Shown one piece after another: positions 1 to 9,508 of a stretch of DNA of 49,876 bases. The notes below the pieces were generated by a model that was not told the DNA's origin, did no database searches, and saw only the letters and a program-made list of their open reading frames with translations. How positions within the stretch are numbered: the stretch's first letter is position 1; every line of letters starts with the position of its first letter. Origin of the DNA: Candidatus Izemoplasma sp. (GTDB lineage Bacteria; Bacillota_I; Bacilli_A; Izemoplasmatales; Izemoplasmataceae); contig SLOP01000033.1 in NCBI GenBank assembly GCA_007132465.1, positions 1 through 49,876 of the forward strand, in the 5' to 3' direction. Made by a program: the position numbers and the translations under genes.

Positions 1-33
1 GAACGCTTCATTGTTGATCAGGACAAGTCGTAA
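1..33 (+). CDS. 3' end of an upstream gene (partial)
   Basis: Reading from base 1, ten sense codons (ERFIVDQDKS) end at a TAA at 31-33, and a 12-bp hairpin begins four bases later. This fits the C-terminus of a gene that starts before the window. Only ten residues are visible, so the product cannot be named and the reading could be chance. Confidence 0.4.
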   Translation, partial: ERFIVDQDKS

Positions 34-36
34 ACG

Positions 37-66
37 AGCGCTTTCGCCGATGGCGGTGAAAGCGCT
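37..66 (+). terminator. 12-bp hairpin after the upstream gene
   Basis: Arms at 37-48 and 55-66 pair over 12 bp with one G-U pair and a 6-base loop. Only a weak T-run follows (TGATTTTA), so termination may be inefficient. The 3' arm includes TGAAAGCGCTTGAT (57-70), which resembles a CcpA catabolite-responsive element, and it abuts the -35 box of the next promoter. The element could be a terminator, an operator, or both. Confidence 0.4.
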
Positions 67-94
67 TGATTTTACGAGGGTAAGCGGTTATAAT
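66..94 (+). promoter_or_regulatory. Promoter of the mgtC-family gene
   Basis: TTGATT (66-71) and TATAAT (89-94) are separated by 17 bp, a good sigma-A-type promoter. The -35 box overlaps the end of the cre-like palindrome at 57-70. Confidence 0.7.
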
Positions 95-136
95 ATGTAG
101 TTACAACACGACATTCCAAGATAAAGCGGTGATTGT

Positions 137-613
137 ATGGACCAAGCAGTCGACATAATTTATATCTTACGTGGCCTCGGGTTGACGGCAGTTTTCGTCG
201 GCCTAATCGGTTATGAACGCCAACGCCGCAACAAAATCGCCGGGCTGACCACCCACGTCCTCGTCGCGCTTGGCGCGTCAGGATTGACAATGGTCCAACA
301 ACACATGGTCTATGAAGCGCTCATGTTCGCCGAAACCTACCAAGGCTTGGCGGAAATCACCATCGAACGCCAACGGATCGTCGCTCAGATTGTCTCTGGG
401 ATTGGCTTCTTAGGCACCGGCGCCATCATCAAGACAAACGGCTACATCAGCGGTCTCACGACCGCTTCGACCTTATGGATCGGCGCCATCATCGGCATCA
501 TCTTCGGCTATAACCTCTGGGAACTCGGCGTGTCGTTATCGCTGCTTACCTTATTTGTGCTCACCATCATCAAGAACTTCTTCCGACACATGGTCGAAGA
601 CCCCGGACATTAA
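137..613 (+). CDS. MgtC/SapB family membrane protein
   Basis: This 158-residue protein has the MgtC family pattern: a first helix, then GLIGYERQRRNKIAGLTTHVLVALGAS (residues about 23-49), then the conserved GIGFLGTGAIIK segment (about 89-100) and TTASTLWI before two last helices. Family members are inner-membrane proteins linked to magnesium limitation and virulence; the biochemical activity is debated. It matches the membrane domain only and lacks the extra C-terminal domain of long MgtC proteins. It has its own promoter and a strong terminator, so it is a single-gene unit. The ribosome-binding site is weak (GGTGAT, 5 bases before ATG). Family is confident; role is not. Confidence 0.85.
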   Translation: MDQAVDIIYILRGLGLTAVFVGLIGYERQRRNKIAGLTTHVLVALGASGLTMVQQHMVYEALMFAETYQGLAEITIERQRIVAQIVSGIGFLGTGAIIKTNGYISGLTTASTLWIGAIIGIIFGYNLWELGVSLSLLTLFVLTIIKNFFRHMVEDPGH

Positions 614-620
614 CCAATGC

Positions 621-648
621 GGTGCCGCACAACGCGGCACCTTTTTTT
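621..648 (+). terminator. Rho-independent terminator
   Basis: Perfect 8-bp stem (621-628 with 634-641), 5-base loop, followed by seven T. It ends the mgtC-family unit. Confidence 0.9.
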
Positions 649-694
649 GGCCCGAAAGTTAATCGTTTCATTCGCTTTTAGACCCTGTTTTTTG

Positions 695-700
695 TACAAT
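695..700 (+). promoter_or_regulatory. Probable -10 box of the suf operon
   Basis: TACAAT lies 29 bases before sufC and just after a terminator, where the operon promoter is expected. No convincing -35 box is seen at 16-18 bp. No SufR/IscR-type operator was recognised. Confidence 0.4.
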
Positions 701-728
701 AAGTATGGACTTTTAAGGAGGAATCATC

Positions 729-1562
729 ATGCCTGAACTGAAAATAGAAAACCTTCACGCTCGCGTTGAAGGGAACGAGATATTGAAAGGCGTCTCACTG
801 ACCGTCAAAGGCGGCGAGACGCATGCCATCATGGGCCCTAACGGCACCGGAAAAAGCACGCTCGCAAGCGTCGTCATGGGCCATCCCCGCTACGAGGTGA
901 CCGAAGGGACAATCACCCTTGATGATGTAGACGTGCTTAAGATGAGCGTCGACGAGCGCGCCCGCGCCGGCCTTTTCCTCGCGATGCAGTCGCCGGCTGA
1001 AGTGCCCGGCGTCACCAACAGCGACTTCATCAAAACCGCCATCAACGCCCGTCGCAGTGACGATGAGAAATTGTCGCTTTTTCAGTTTGTCCGTATCTAC
1101 GACAAAGCCGTGCGCGAACTGAAGATGAGCGAAGACCTGCCCCACCGTTACTTAAACGAAGGCTTCAGCGGCGGCGAGAAAAAGCGTAACGAAATTCTTC
1201 AACTAAAGATGCTCAAACCGCGCATCGCCATCTTGGATGAAATCGACTCAGGCTTAGATGTCGACGCGCTTAAAGTCGTCGGCGACAACGTCACGGAGAT
1301 GAAAAACCCCGAGATGGGTATGCTGCTGATCACGCATTACCAACGCTTGCTTGATTACATCACCGCCGACACCGTGCACGTGATGATGCAAGGCCGCATC
1401 GTCAAAACCGGCGGGGTTGATCTGATGAAGAAAATCGACGAAGAGGGCTACGAGTGGATTAAGGACGAACTCGGCATCGAGGACGAACGCGTGATGCCCG
1501 AAGAAGATGAACGCGTGTTGCTTGAAAACTGTGCGACCAAGGAGGCGCTGGAAGGGAAATGA
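729..1562 (+). CDS. sufC: Fe-S cluster assembly ATPase SufC
   Basis: SufC is the cytosolic ABC-type ATPase of the SufBC2D scaffold that builds iron-sulfur clusters. Walker A GPNGTGKST is at residues 36-44, the signature FSGGE at 146-150, and Walker B with ILDEIDSGLD at about 167-177, the SufC-typical form. At 277 residues it is about 25 longer than usual SufC; the extra residues are an acidic C-terminal tail. The ATG has an AAGGAGG-type site (715-721). It is first in a five-gene operon and overlaps sufD by ATGA (1559-1562), so the two are probably translationally coupled. Confidence 0.97.
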   Translation: MPELKIENLHARVEGNEILKGVSLTVKGGETHAIMGPNGTGKSTLASVVMGHPRYEVTEGTITLDDVDVLKMSVDERARAGLFLAMQSPAEVPGVTNSDFIKTAINARRSDDEKLSLFQFVRIYDKAVRELKMSEDLPHRYLNEGFSGGEKKRNEILQLKMLKPRIAILDEIDSGLDVDALKVVGDNVTEMKNPEMGMLLITHYQRLLDYITADTVHVMMQGRIVKTGGVDLMKKIDEEGYEWIKDELGIEDERVMPEEDERVLLENCATKEALEGK

Positions 1563-2578
1563 CCCTTTCACCGGCTCTGGAAACGCTCATCGACGCGCTT
1601 CCCTCAGTGGTGGTCTACGTCGATGACAAGCTCTATTTTGAGCGCCGCGACAAGGCGCACGAGGCAGTCACACTCAGCGACATCAAAGCGAGCATCGACA
1701 GCCGTTTTCCTTATGAAAAAGACGCCTTGCCTCCCACCGACGCCACCACGCCCCTGACCATCCACGTCCCACCCACCATCGCGTCTAAGCTGCCGCTCGC
1801 GCTTGTTCACATCGCACGCGACAAAGACCTCGACCGCCACGTCCACCTCGAACTCGACCGCCACGCGGAACTCACCCTCATCCACCTTGTCCATCACGAA
1901 GCCGACCGCGCTGTGACCATGCGTCTGAACGTGCTCGCTGGCGACAACGCCCACTTGAACATTCTCAGCGTCATCTCAAGCGAAGGCGACGGCGCCCACG
2001 CGACGAGAAACCGCGTGCACATTAACCAACACGCCCGTGTAGTCTACACCGGCGGCGTGTTTACTCACGGCCCAACACACCACGACACCGAGGTCACCTT
2101 AGCCGGCCCATATGCCGAGAACGATACCAACATCATCGCCTTAACCGACCACGCCCAAGAAAGCCTCATCAACACCCGCGTTGTTCATCGGGCACCACGC
2201 ACCCGTGGCCAAATCGACCACGCCGGTGTCGCTGCCGACGACAGCACGCTGCTTTTTGAAGGCGTCGGCAAAATCCACAAAGGCATGATCAAAAGCCAAG
2301 CCTTTCAACATAACCGCGGCGTCGTTTTAGGCGACAACGCCCGCCTGGATGCCAACCCGCTTTTGCTCATTGATGAACACGACGTCGAAGCGGGCCATGG
2401 TGCCGCCATCGGCCGCATCGACGAAAACCAACTCTACTACCTCATGAGTCGAGGCATGACCAAAACCGACGCTGAAAAACTGATTATCCAAGGCTACCTC
2501 GCGCCGCTCAAACGCGCCATTGACCACGACGCGCTCCACGCGCGGCTCGACACGCTTCTCCACGATAAAATCAAGTAG
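1559..2578 (+). CDS. sufD: Fe-S cluster assembly protein SufD
   Basis: SufD partners SufB in the SufBC2D scaffold. The 339-residue protein has a short divergent N-terminus and the right-handed beta-helix core of the SufB/D family. Its C-terminus contains the family signature HNRGVVLGDNARLDANPLLLI, then DVEAGHGAAIGRIDENQLYYLMSRGM (residues about 277-302), including the conserved His-Gly and Tyr-Leu-Met-Ser-Arg-Gly segments. It is shorter than SufD of Bacillus (about 437), which is common for reduced genomes. It starts inside the sufC stop codon and is followed directly by sufS. Confidence 0.93.
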   Translation: MTLSPALETLIDALPSVVVYVDDKLYFERRDKAHEAVTLSDIKASIDSRFPYEKDALPPTDATTPLTIHVPPTIASKLPLALVHIARDKDLDRHVHLELDRHAELTLIHLVHHEADRAVTMRLNVLAGDNAHLNILSVISSEGDGAHATRNRVHINQHARVVYTGGVFTHGPTHHDTEVTLAGPYAENDTNIIALTDHAQESLINTRVVHRAPRTRGQIDHAGVAADDSTLLFEGVGKIHKGMIKSQAFQHNRGVVLGDNARLDANPLLLIDEHDVEAGHGAAIGRIDENQLYYLMSRGMTKTDAEKLIIQGYLAPLKRAIDHDALHARLDTLLHDKIK

Positions 2579-2587
2579 GTGACCTTT

Positions 2588-3790
2588 ATGAAGGCACGCA
2601 AAGACGAATTTCCCATCTTGACCTCGCAGCGGCTTGTCTATTTAGACACCGCTGCCTCAAGCTTGACGCCTAAACGCGTCATCGAAAAGATGAACGAATA
2701 CTACGGCGAATACCCCGTGAACGTTCACCGGGGCGTGTATGCGCTCAGCCACCGCGCAACCGAACAATACACAAACGCCCGCCAGACCATCGCCGATTTC
2801 ATCGGCGCCGCGTTCGAAGAGGTCGTCTTCACCCGTGGTGCCTCAAGCGCGTTAAACCTCGTCGCCCTCACCTACGGCGCGCAACACCTCAACAGCGGCG
2901 ATGAGGTTATCGTCAGCGAACTCGAACACCATTCTCACGTCCTCCCCTGGCAACAAATCGCCAAGAAAACGGGCGCCAAGCTGATTTATGTCCCGCTTGC
3001 GAAAGACGGACGAATCACCGTTGAGGCCTTCAAGTCGGTGCTCACCGACAAGACGAAAATCGTCGCCCTCACCCATGTATCCAACGTCATGGGCTACGTG
3101 ACACCGCTTGAGGAAATCATCCCACTCGCCCACGAAAAAGGCGCCATCGTCAGCGTTGATGCGGCTCAATCGGCGCCGCATATGCCGCTTGATGTGAAAC
3201 AACTCGATGCCGACTTCTTGGCCTTTTCCGGCCACAAGATGTGCGGTCCGACAGGGATTGGTGTCTTATACGGCAAACGCGCGTTGCTCGAAGGGTTAGA
3301 ACCGCTCGAGTACGGCGGCGACATGAACGACAACGTCGAGAAAGACGGTGGCACCTGGAAGGACACGCCCTACAAGTTCGAAACCGGCACGCCACCAATC
3401 GCCGAAGCGCTCGGCCTCGCCGAAGCGATTCACTACTTGAGTTCGATTGGCTTTGACACCGTGCGCGCCCACGAACACGCGCTCTTCAAACGCGCGCTTG
3501 CAGGTTTAAGGACCATACCGGACATCACCGTCTATAACCCGGAAGCCGACACCGGCATTGTGAACTTCAACATCGACGGGGTTCATCCGCACGACGCGGT
3601 CAGCTTCTTTGACGAAGATCACGTCGCTTTGCGCGCGGGCCATCATTGCGCGCAGTTGCTTATTAAATGGTTGGCGGTGCCCGCGACGTTGCGCGCGTCG
3701 TTTTACGTCTACAACGATGAACGCGATGTCGACACGTTCCTCGACGTGGTGCGCCGTGCTCGTGATTTCTTTAAAGAGATCGGCTTTTAG
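2588..3790 (+). CDS. sufS: Cysteine desulfurase SufS
   Basis: This PLP enzyme takes sulfur from cysteine and passes it as a persulfide to SufU. It has the PLP lysine motif SGHKMCGPTGIGVLYG, VDAAQSAPHMPLDV, the loop ETGTPPIAEALGL, and the catalytic cysteine in RAGHHCAQLL near the C-terminus. I chose ATG 2588 (400 residues): AGGTG overlapping the sufD stop lies at good spacing, whereas an in-frame GTG at 2579 sits inside that site. It is also the only cysteine desulfurase in the window, so it may supply ThiI (17481-18704) too. Confidence 0.96.
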   Translation: MKARKDEFPILTSQRLVYLDTAASSLTPKRVIEKMNEYYGEYPVNVHRGVYALSHRATEQYTNARQTIADFIGAAFEEVVFTRGASSALNLVALTYGAQHLNSGDEVIVSELEHHSHVLPWQQIAKKTGAKLIYVPLAKDGRITVEAFKSVLTDKTKIVALTHVSNVMGYVTPLEEIIPLAHEKGAIVSVDAAQSAPHMPLDVKQLDADFLAFSGHKMCGPTGIGVLYGKRALLEGLEPLEYGGDMNDNVEKDGGTWKDTPYKFETGTPPIAEALGLAEAIHYLSSIGFDTVRAHEHALFKRALAGLRTIPDITVYNPEADTGIVNFNIDGVHPHDAVSFFDEDHVALRAGHHCAQLLIKWLAVPATLRASFYVYNDERDVDTFLDVVRRARDFFKEIGF

Positions 3791-3801
3791 GAGGGAACCG
3801 C

Positions 3802-4230
3802 ATGCATCAACTTGAAAACCTGTACCGACAGATCATCATGGACCATTACAAGCACCCGAGAAACAAAGGCCTAAAAGATGATCCTACATACCAAACGCGT
3901 CGCATCAAAAACCCGAGTTGCGGGGATGATGTGACGATTCAAAGCAAAGTCGTAAACGGCATTGTGAAAGACGTCCGACACGATGGATCAGGCTGCAGCA
4001 TTTGTTGCTCAAGCGCAAGCGTGCTGAGCCAACGCATGAAAGACGAAACCGTCGACGACGCGCTGGCGCTTGTCGACGATTACCTTACGATGATTATCAA
4101 TAAAGATAAAAAACTCAACGAGGCATTAGACGATGCGCTCGCCTATCAAGGCGTTCGCGACTTTCCAGCCCGCGTCAAGTGCGCGACCATTGCATGGAAG
4201 GCGTTTGCTGACACGTTGAAAAAAGGGTGA
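3802..4230 (+). CDS. sufU: Sulfur-transfer/scaffold protein SufU
   Basis: SufU is the zinc-binding IscU-like partner of SufS in Gram-positive bacteria and accepts sulfur from it. The three expected cysteine regions are present: NPSCGDDV with its Asp, [13 protein letters not shown], and RVKCATIAW near the C-terminus. The second region reads CSICCSSAS where Bacillus SufU has CSIS, so there is an additional cysteine. Length (142 residues) is normal. A GGAGGG site precedes ATG 3802; sufB follows 4 bases after the stop. Confidence 0.95.
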   Translation: MHQLENLYRQIIMDHYKHPRNKGLKDDPTYQTRRIKNPSCGDDVTIQSKVVNGIVKDVRHDGSGCSICCSSASVLSQRMKDETVDDALALVDDYLTMIINKDKKLNEALDDALAYQGVRDFPARVKCATIAWKAFADTLKKG

Positions 4231-4234
4231 AGAC

Positions 4235-5647
4235 ATGAGCGATAAAACCAAACAAGCCATTCAAGACATCATCGGCGATTATAAATACGGTTTCAAAACC
4301 GAAACCACATCGGTCATCGACACAGGCAAAGGCCTGACCGATGACATTGTCAAAGAGATTTCTGAGATTAAAGGCGAACCCGAGTGGATGCTCGATTTTC
4401 GCCTAAAATCGTATAACCATTTCATCAACACCCCGAACCAAACCTGGGGGCCTGATTTGAATCAAATTAACTTCGAAGACATCACCTACTACATCAAACC
4501 CTCAGAGCGTAGCGAGCGTTCGTGGGACGACGTGCCTGCCGAAATCAAAGACACCTTCGACAAACTCGGCATTCCCGAAGCCGAACAAAAGTTCCTCGCC
4601 GGGGTGGGCGCGCAGTTTGAAAGCGAAGTGGTTTATCACTCAACGATGAAAGAACTTGAGGCCCAAGGCGTCATATTCACCGATACCGACACCGCGCTTC
4701 GTGATTATCCTGAGATTTTCAAAGAGTACTTCAGCAAATCGGTTCCCTTTGACGACAATAAATATGCCGCGTTAAACAGCGCCGTCTGGAGCGGTGGATC
4801 GTTTATCTACGTCCCTAAAGGCGTCAAGGTTGAAAAACCGTTGCAATCGTATTTCCGCATCAACTCCGAACAGATGGGGCAATTCGAACGCACCTTGATT
4901 GTCGTTGATGAAGGCGCCGAAGTAAACTACGTCGAAGGCTGCACGGCACCGATATACACCACCTACAGTCTGCACGCCGCGGTGGTGGAAATCTTTGTGC
5001 GCAAAGGCGGCCATTGCCGTTACACAACGATTCAAAACTGGGCGAGCAACATCGTCAACCTCGTCACCAAACGCGCCATCGTCGAGGAAGACGCCCACAT
5101 GGAATGGATCGATGGCAACATTGGCTCAGGCATCAACATGAAGTACCCTTCGTGCATCCTTTTGGGCGACCGCGCTAAAGGCACGACGATTTCGATTGCC
5201 TTCGCCGGTAAAAACATGCACCAAGACACCGGCGCGAAAATGATTCACATCGGCAAAGACACCACCAGTTCAATCGTCAGCAAATCGATGAGCGCCAAAG
5301 GCGGCAAGGTGAACTACCGCGGCATCGTCCGCCACGGCAAACACGCCACCGGTGCCAAAAGCAACGTCGAGTGCGACACGATCATTTTGGATGGTGATAG
5401 CGCGTCGGACACCTTGCCTTACAACGTCGTTGAAAACAACCAAGCGACCGTGCAACACGAAGCGACCGTCTCAAAAGTTAGCGAAGAACAACTCTTTTAC
5501 CTGATGAGCCGCGGCCTGAGTGAAGAACAAGCCGTCGAAATGATTATCATGGGCTTTATTGAGCCCTTCGCCAAGGAACTTCCGATGGAGTATGCCGTCG
5601 AACTCAACCAACTCATCAAGCTCGAGATGGAAGGATCCATTGGCTAA
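4235..5647 (+). CDS. sufB: Fe-S cluster assembly protein SufB
   Basis: SufB is the main scaffold subunit on which the nascent cluster forms. The 470-residue length is typical. The N-terminus ([29 protein letters not shown]), the central VEGCTAP segment and the C-terminal [26 protein letters not shown] segment are classic SufB. The Cys in NVECDTII corresponds to the conserved cluster-ligand region. It closes the suf operon and is followed within 2 bases by a terminator. Confidence 0.97.
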   Translation: MSDKTKQAIQDIIGDYKYGFKTETTSVIDTGKGLTDDIVKEISEIKGEPEWMLDFRLKSYNHFINTPNQTWGPDLNQINFEDITYYIKPSERSERSWDDVPAEIKDTFDKLGIPEAEQKFLAGVGAQFESEVVYHSTMKELEAQGVIFTDTDTALRDYPEIFKEYFSKSVPFDDNKYAALNSAVWSGGSFIYVPKGVKVEKPLQSYFRINSEQMGQFERTLIVVDEGAEVNYVEGCTAPIYTTYSLHAAVVEIFVRKGGHCRYTTIQNWASNIVNLVTKRAIVEEDAHMEWIDGNIGSGINMKYPSCILLGDRAKGTTISIAFAGKNMHQDTGAKMIHIGKDTTSSIVSKSMSAKGGKVNYRGIVRHGKHATGAKSNVECDTIILDGDSASDTLPYNVVENNQATVQHEATVSKVSEEQLFYLMSRGLSEEQAVEMIIMGFIEPFAKELPMEYAVELNQLIKLEMEGSIG

Positions 5648-5648
5648 A

Positions 5649-5672
5649 ACACGACACATGTCGTGTTTTTTT
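5649..5672 (+). terminator. Rho-independent terminator of the suf operon
   Basis: A 7-bp stem (5649-5655 with 5660-5666) with a 4-base loop is followed by seven T. It begins right after the sufB stop. Confidence 0.85.
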
Positions 5673-5730
5673 CCGCCTAAGCCTCCGGCAATCATCCCCT
5701 TTTTCCGTTTCACTTTTGGCCGCTTTACGT

Positions 5731-5736
5731 TATAAT
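5731..5736 (+). promoter_or_regulatory. -10 box of tkt
   Basis: TATAAT 33 bases before the tkt start. The best -35 candidate 17 bp upstream is TTTCAC (5708-5713), only a partial match. Confidence 0.5.
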
Positions 5737-5768
5737 AACCATGAGTCTTGAAGAAAGAAGGAGATACG

Positions 5769-7715
5769 ATGCAAAAATCCATTAACGCCATCCGGTTTCT
5801 CGGCCTCGACATGGTCAACAAAGCCAACAGCGGACACCCGGGGATTGTCCTCGGCGCCGCGCCGGTGATGCACACGCTGTTCACCAAACACCTGAAAGTC
5901 ACGCCCAACCAATCCGAGTGGTTCGACCGCGACCGCTTCGTGCTGTCGGCCGGGCATGGTTCGGCTCTGCTTTATGCGACCTTGCACCTCTCAGGCTACG
6001 AACTGAGCATGGAAGAACTCAAACGGTTCCGTCAGCTTGAATCCCGCACACCGGGACACCCCGAGTACCGCCACACCGACGGCGTCGAATCGACGACCGG
6101 CCCCTTGGGTCAAGGCATCGCCAACGCCGTAGGCATGGCGATCGCCGAATGCTACCTTCGCGACACCTTCAACCGCCCAGGATTTGACGTCATCGACCAT
6201 TATACCTATACGCTGTGCGGCGATGGCGACTTGCAGGAAGGCATCGCCCTTGAAGCTTTGTCGCTCGCCGGTCACCTCGGCCTGTCGAAGCTGATTCTCA
6301 TGTTTGACTCAAACGACGTTCAGCTCGACGGTCCAACCCGCGAAACGACCAGCGACAACATCAAGATGAAAATGGAAAGCATGAACTGGGATTATCAGCT
6401 TGTCAAAGACGCCAACGACACCGACGCCGTTAATCAAGCCATCGCTCACGCCAAAACCACCGATAAACCGTCTTTCATCGAAATCAAAAGCGTGATTGGC
6501 TACGGATCAGAAAAACAAGGCACAAGCGCCACCCATGGGGCCCCCATCGGCACAGAAGAGACCGCGCAGATGCGCGAAGCCTTCGATTACCCGTATGAGC
6601 CTTTTGTCGTGCCCGAAGATGTCTACCGAGACTTCTACGAAAACGTCGCCGAACGTAACAACCGCATCTATGGTGAATGGGTCGAGATGATGGACGAGTA
6701 CGCCGACCGCCACCCCAACCTTTTCAGCAAACTCGAACAGATCATCACCCGCGACCTCGACCTCGACCTCGACAACGTTACCGACCCGGTGGACCTCGGC
6801 ACGAAAGAAGCCACCCGCGCCGCCATTGGCAATTTGTTGCCCCAATACTCCGAAGCCATTGTCGAACTCGTCGGCGGCTCAGCCGATTTGAGCGGGTCAA
6901 CCAAAGTTAAAGGCATCAACGGCAACTTCTCTGCCAAGACCCCAAGCGGCCGAAACATCAATTTCGGCGTCCGCGAACATGCCATGGCCGGCATCGTCAA
7001 CGGCATGACGCTCCACAACCTCCGCGGATTTTCCGGCGGCTTCCTCATCTTCAGCGACTACATGAAACCCTCAATCCGCCTCGCGGCCCTCAGCGAGATT
7101 CCTTCGCTTTTCATCTTCAGCCACGACTCGGTCGCCGTCGGTGAGGACGGCCCGACGCACGAACCGATCGAACAGCTTTCGGTCTTCCGCACGACCCCAC
7201 ACATCGTCACCATCCGTCCGGCGCACACCAACGAAGTGCGCCACGCCTTGCGCTACGCCCTCGAATCGAAACGCACCCCCGTGGCAATCGTCACAACCCG
7301 CCAAGCCACGACCGTCACGACCGACATCAGCTACGGCACGTTCAAACGCGGCGCCTACGTCGCCAAGGATGAAGCCGATTTCGACGGCGTGTTGATCGCC
7401 ACGGGCAGCGAACTCGAACTCGCCCTTGACGCGCAGACCCTGCTCAAAGAGAAACACAACATCCCCGTGCGCGTCGTCTCGATGCCCTCGATGGAACTCT
7501 TCCTCGACCAACCGAAGAAGTTCCGCGATAGCATCATCCCACCGGAGTGCAAAAAACGCCTTGCAATCGAGATGGGCGCGAGTGGGCTATGGTACCGCTT
7601 CGCCGATGAGGTCATGGGCATCGACCGCTACGGCATGAGCGCCCCGGGTGAGGATGTCATAAAATACTTCGGCTTCACCCCAGAAAACGTCGCCAAAACC
7701 TATAGATCGATGTGA
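5769..7715 (+). CDS. tkt: Transketolase
   Basis: Thiamine-diphosphate transketolase of the pentose phosphate pathway. It has SGHPG at the N-terminus, the ThDP/Mg site CGDGDLQEGIALEA, the FGVREHAMAGIVNGM segment of the pyrimidine domain, and EDGPTHEPIEQL. Three domains are present at normal length (648 residues). ATG 5769 is chosen because AAGGAGA (5757-5764) precedes it; upstream in-frame TTG at 5748 would overlap that site. The protein is monocistronic, between its own promoter and a strong terminator. Confidence 0.97.
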   Translation: MQKSINAIRFLGLDMVNKANSGHPGIVLGAAPVMHTLFTKHLKVTPNQSEWFDRDRFVLSAGHGSALLYATLHLSGYELSMEELKRFRQLESRTPGHPEYRHTDGVESTTGPLGQGIANAVGMAIAECYLRDTFNRPGFDVIDHYTYTLCGDGDLQEGIALEALSLAGHLGLSKLILMFDSNDVQLDGPTRETTSDNIKMKMESMNWDYQLVKDANDTDAVNQAIAHAKTTDKPSFIEIKSVIGYGSEKQGTSATHGAPIGTEETAQMREAFDYPYEPFVVPEDVYRDFYENVAERNNRIYGEWVEMMDEYADRHPNLFSKLEQIITRDLDLDLDNVTDPVDLGTKEATRAAIGNLLPQYSEAIVELVGGSADLSGSTKVKGINGNFSAKTPSGRNINFGVREHAMAGIVNGMTLHNLRGFSGGFLIFSDYMKPSIRLAALSEIPSLFIFSHDSVAVGEDGPTHEPIEQLSVFRTTPHIVTIRPAHTNEVRHALRYALESKRTPVAIVTTRQATTVTTDISYGTFKRGAYVAKDEADFDGVLIATGSELELALDAQTLLKEKHNIPVRVVSMPSMELFLDQPKKFRDSIIPPECKKRLAIEMGASGLWYRFADEVMGIDRYGMSAPGEDVIKYFGFTPENVAKTYRSM

Positions 7716-7719
7716 CACC

Positions 7720-7748
7720 GTCCCGGGGCAACCCCGGGACGTTTTTTT
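7720..7748 (+). terminator. Rho-independent terminator of tkt
   Basis: A GC-rich 9-bp stem (7720-7728 with 7732-7740), 3-base loop, then G and seven T. Confidence 0.93.
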
Positions 7749-7809
7749 CAACCGAAACCCGACCGCAACGTGCCTTCCATGCGTTACACTCGAAGTGGGA
7801 GGCGATGAC

Positions 7810-8271
7810 ATGCATTATGTGCACAAGACAGACCAAGGCATTCACGTGAAGGACGCTGCTGGGGAACGCACGCTCAACAAAGGCTTGCTCCAGTATTTAA
7901 ACGAACAACTCATCGCGCGGTTATCCACGTATGATGGGCGCATGCGCGCGGTAAAAACCATCACCGGAAAAAAGCGACACGTGCCCATTCTTATCGATGA
8001 GGCGTGTTGCTTGTATACGACCGATGCGCTAAGGAGTCCGTTCGTGGCGTGCATCAATTACCATGCAGTGTTGAGCGTCCGACGGCACGAAAGCGGCACC
8101 GCTACGGTGTGGTTTAAAGATTTAACGGCGCTCAACACCACCGTGCCTTATGAGACGCTGGCGAAACGACACGCCCGGACCGGCGCGTTTTTACGCACCT
8201 TGCGTCAAACCCTTCAACAAGAAAGTGTTTTCAGCGAAGCAGCACGCATGGATTTTATGCACGATATTTAG
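7810..8271 (+). CDS. ComK-like regulator
   Basis: The 153-residue protein fits the ComK family, the DNA-binding master regulator of competence in Bacillus. Matching features in order: [11 protein letters not shown] (ComK SSYAGRKAG), [30 protein letters not shown] (ComK PIMVDPSNQIFLFPT then CGWISHVHV), [34 protein letters not shown] (ComK DDTEVTFSNGKTMELPISYNSFENQVYRTAWLR). It lacks ComK's longer C-terminal tail. Start at ATG 7810 is supported by GGGAGG at 7797-7802; an in-frame GTG at 7795 overlaps that site. The gene stands alone before pgk. Family fairly sure; whether it drives competence here is unknown. Confidence 0.75.
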   Translation: MHYVHKTDQGIHVKDAAGERTLNKGLLQYLNEQLIARLSTYDGRMRAVKTITGKKRHVPILIDEACCLYTTDALRSPFVACINYHAVLSVRRHESGTATVWFKDLTALNTTVPYETLAKRHARTGAFLRTLRQTLQQESVFSEAARMDFMHDI

Positions 8272-8277
8272 TATAAT
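8272..8277 (+). promoter_or_regulatory. -10 box of the pgk operon
   Basis: TATAAT begins at the base after the ComK-like stop codon, 35 bases before pgk. The -35 region is weak. Its position suggests pgk-regulator-tpiA is transcribed separately from the ComK-like gene. Confidence 0.5.
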
Positions 8278-8311
8278 ACGTGTGTATGAGATTTTGAGAA
8301 GGAGTTGCCTT

Positions 8312-9508
8312 ATGAAAAAGAAAACGCTACGCGACGTCGAAGTCGCCAACAAAACCGTCCTCGTGCGCGTCGACTTCAACGTGCCGATGGACGATGGAAA
8401 AATCACCGACGACAACCGCATCCGCCAAGCTGTGCCCACGCTTGAGCACCTGATTGAGAAAAACGCCAAGGTTGTGTGCTTTTCACACCTCGGCCGCGTG
8501 AAAAGCGAAGACGACAAAGCCAAACTGACGTTGAAACCCGTCGCCGAGGCCTTGTCCGCGCACCTTAAACGCGACGTCACCTTCGTGCCCGAAACCCGAG
8601 GCGAAGCGCTTGAAAAAGCGATTGACACGCTAAAACCGGGTGACGTGTTGATGATTGAAAACACCCGATTTGAAGACCTTGATGGCAAAAAAGAATCAAA
8701 AAATGATCCCGACCTCGGCAAATACTGGGCTTCGCTTGGCGACGTGTTTATCAACGACGCCTTCGGCACCGCCCATCGCGCGCACGCCTCAAACGTCGGC
8801 ATTGCCGCGAACATCGCTGAAAGCGCAGCGGGGTTCTTATTGGAAAAAGAAATCGCGTTTATCGGCAACGCCATTAATGACCCGACGCGTCCTTTCATCG
8901 CCATTTTAGGTGGCGTGAAAGTCAGCGACAAAATCGGCGTCATCAAAAACTTGCTTGACAAAGCCGACATGATTTTGATCGGTGGTGGGATGAGCTACAC
9001 ATTCCTAAAAAGCCAAGGCATCGAAGTCGGTACCAGCGTGGTTGAAGAAGACAAACTTGAGCTCGCAAACCAGCTATTGAAAGATGCGTACGGGAAGATT
9101 GTGTTGCCGCTGGATTTCCGCGTCACAAAAACGTTTGCAAACGACGCCCCCTCACGCATTGCGGCGGCCAACGACATCAAACCTGATGAGATGGGTCTGG
9201 ACATCGGGCCAGAAACCCTCGAAAAATACCAGAAACTACTTAAAAACGCACGCACCGTCGTGTGGAACGGCCCTGTGGGTGTGTTTGAGTTTGAAAACTA
9301 CCGACACGGTACCCTTGGTGTCTGCGAGACAGTGGCCAACCTTGAGGATGCCACCACCATCATCGGCGGTGGAGATTCGGCAAGCGCCGCCATCAACTTC
9401 GGTTTCGCCGACGCGTTCAGCCATATCTCTACTGGCGGTGGCGCGAGCCTCGAGTTCCTTGAAGGCAAGACCTTACCAGGACTCGCTTGTTTGGATGACG
9501 CGTCGTGA
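8312..9508 (+). CDS. pgk: Phosphoglycerate kinase
   Basis: Glycolytic enzyme converting 1,3-bisphosphoglycerate and ADP to 3-phosphoglycerate and ATP. It shows [12 protein letters not shown], the HLGR substrate motif, [13 protein letters not shown], and the nucleotide-binding GGGDSASA near the C-terminus. Length is 398 residues, normal for bacteria. ATG 8312 follows AAGGAG; the longer in-frame reading from 8150 would overlap the preceding gene. Its last codon overlaps the following regulator (GTGA at 9505-9508). The usual gap gene is not next to it. Confidence 0.97.
   Translation: MKKKTLRDVEVANKTVLVRVDFNVPMDDGKITDDNRIRQAVPTLEHLIEKNAKVVCFSHLGRVKSEDDKAKLTLKPVAEALSAHLKRDVTFVPETRGEALEKAIDTLKPGDVLMIENTRFEDLDGKKESKNDPDLGKYWASLGDVFINDAFGTAHRAHASNVGIAANIAESAAGFLLEKEIAFIGNAINDPTRPFIAILGGVKVSDKIGVIKNLLDKADMILIGGGMSYTFLKSQGIEVGTSVVEEDKLELANQLLKDAYGKIVLPLDFRVTKTFANDAPSRIAAANDIKPDEMGLDIGPETLEKYQKLLKNARTVVWNGPVGVFEFENYRHGTLGVCETVANLEDATTIIGGGDSASAAINFGFADAFSHISTGGGASLEFLEGKTLPGLACLDDAS

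Noticed and set aside
8191-8970. Long minus-strand ORF (259 codons) opposite pgk
   Set aside because: It is antisense to conserved pgk sequence. Long antisense frames are common here because of the GC-rich third positions.
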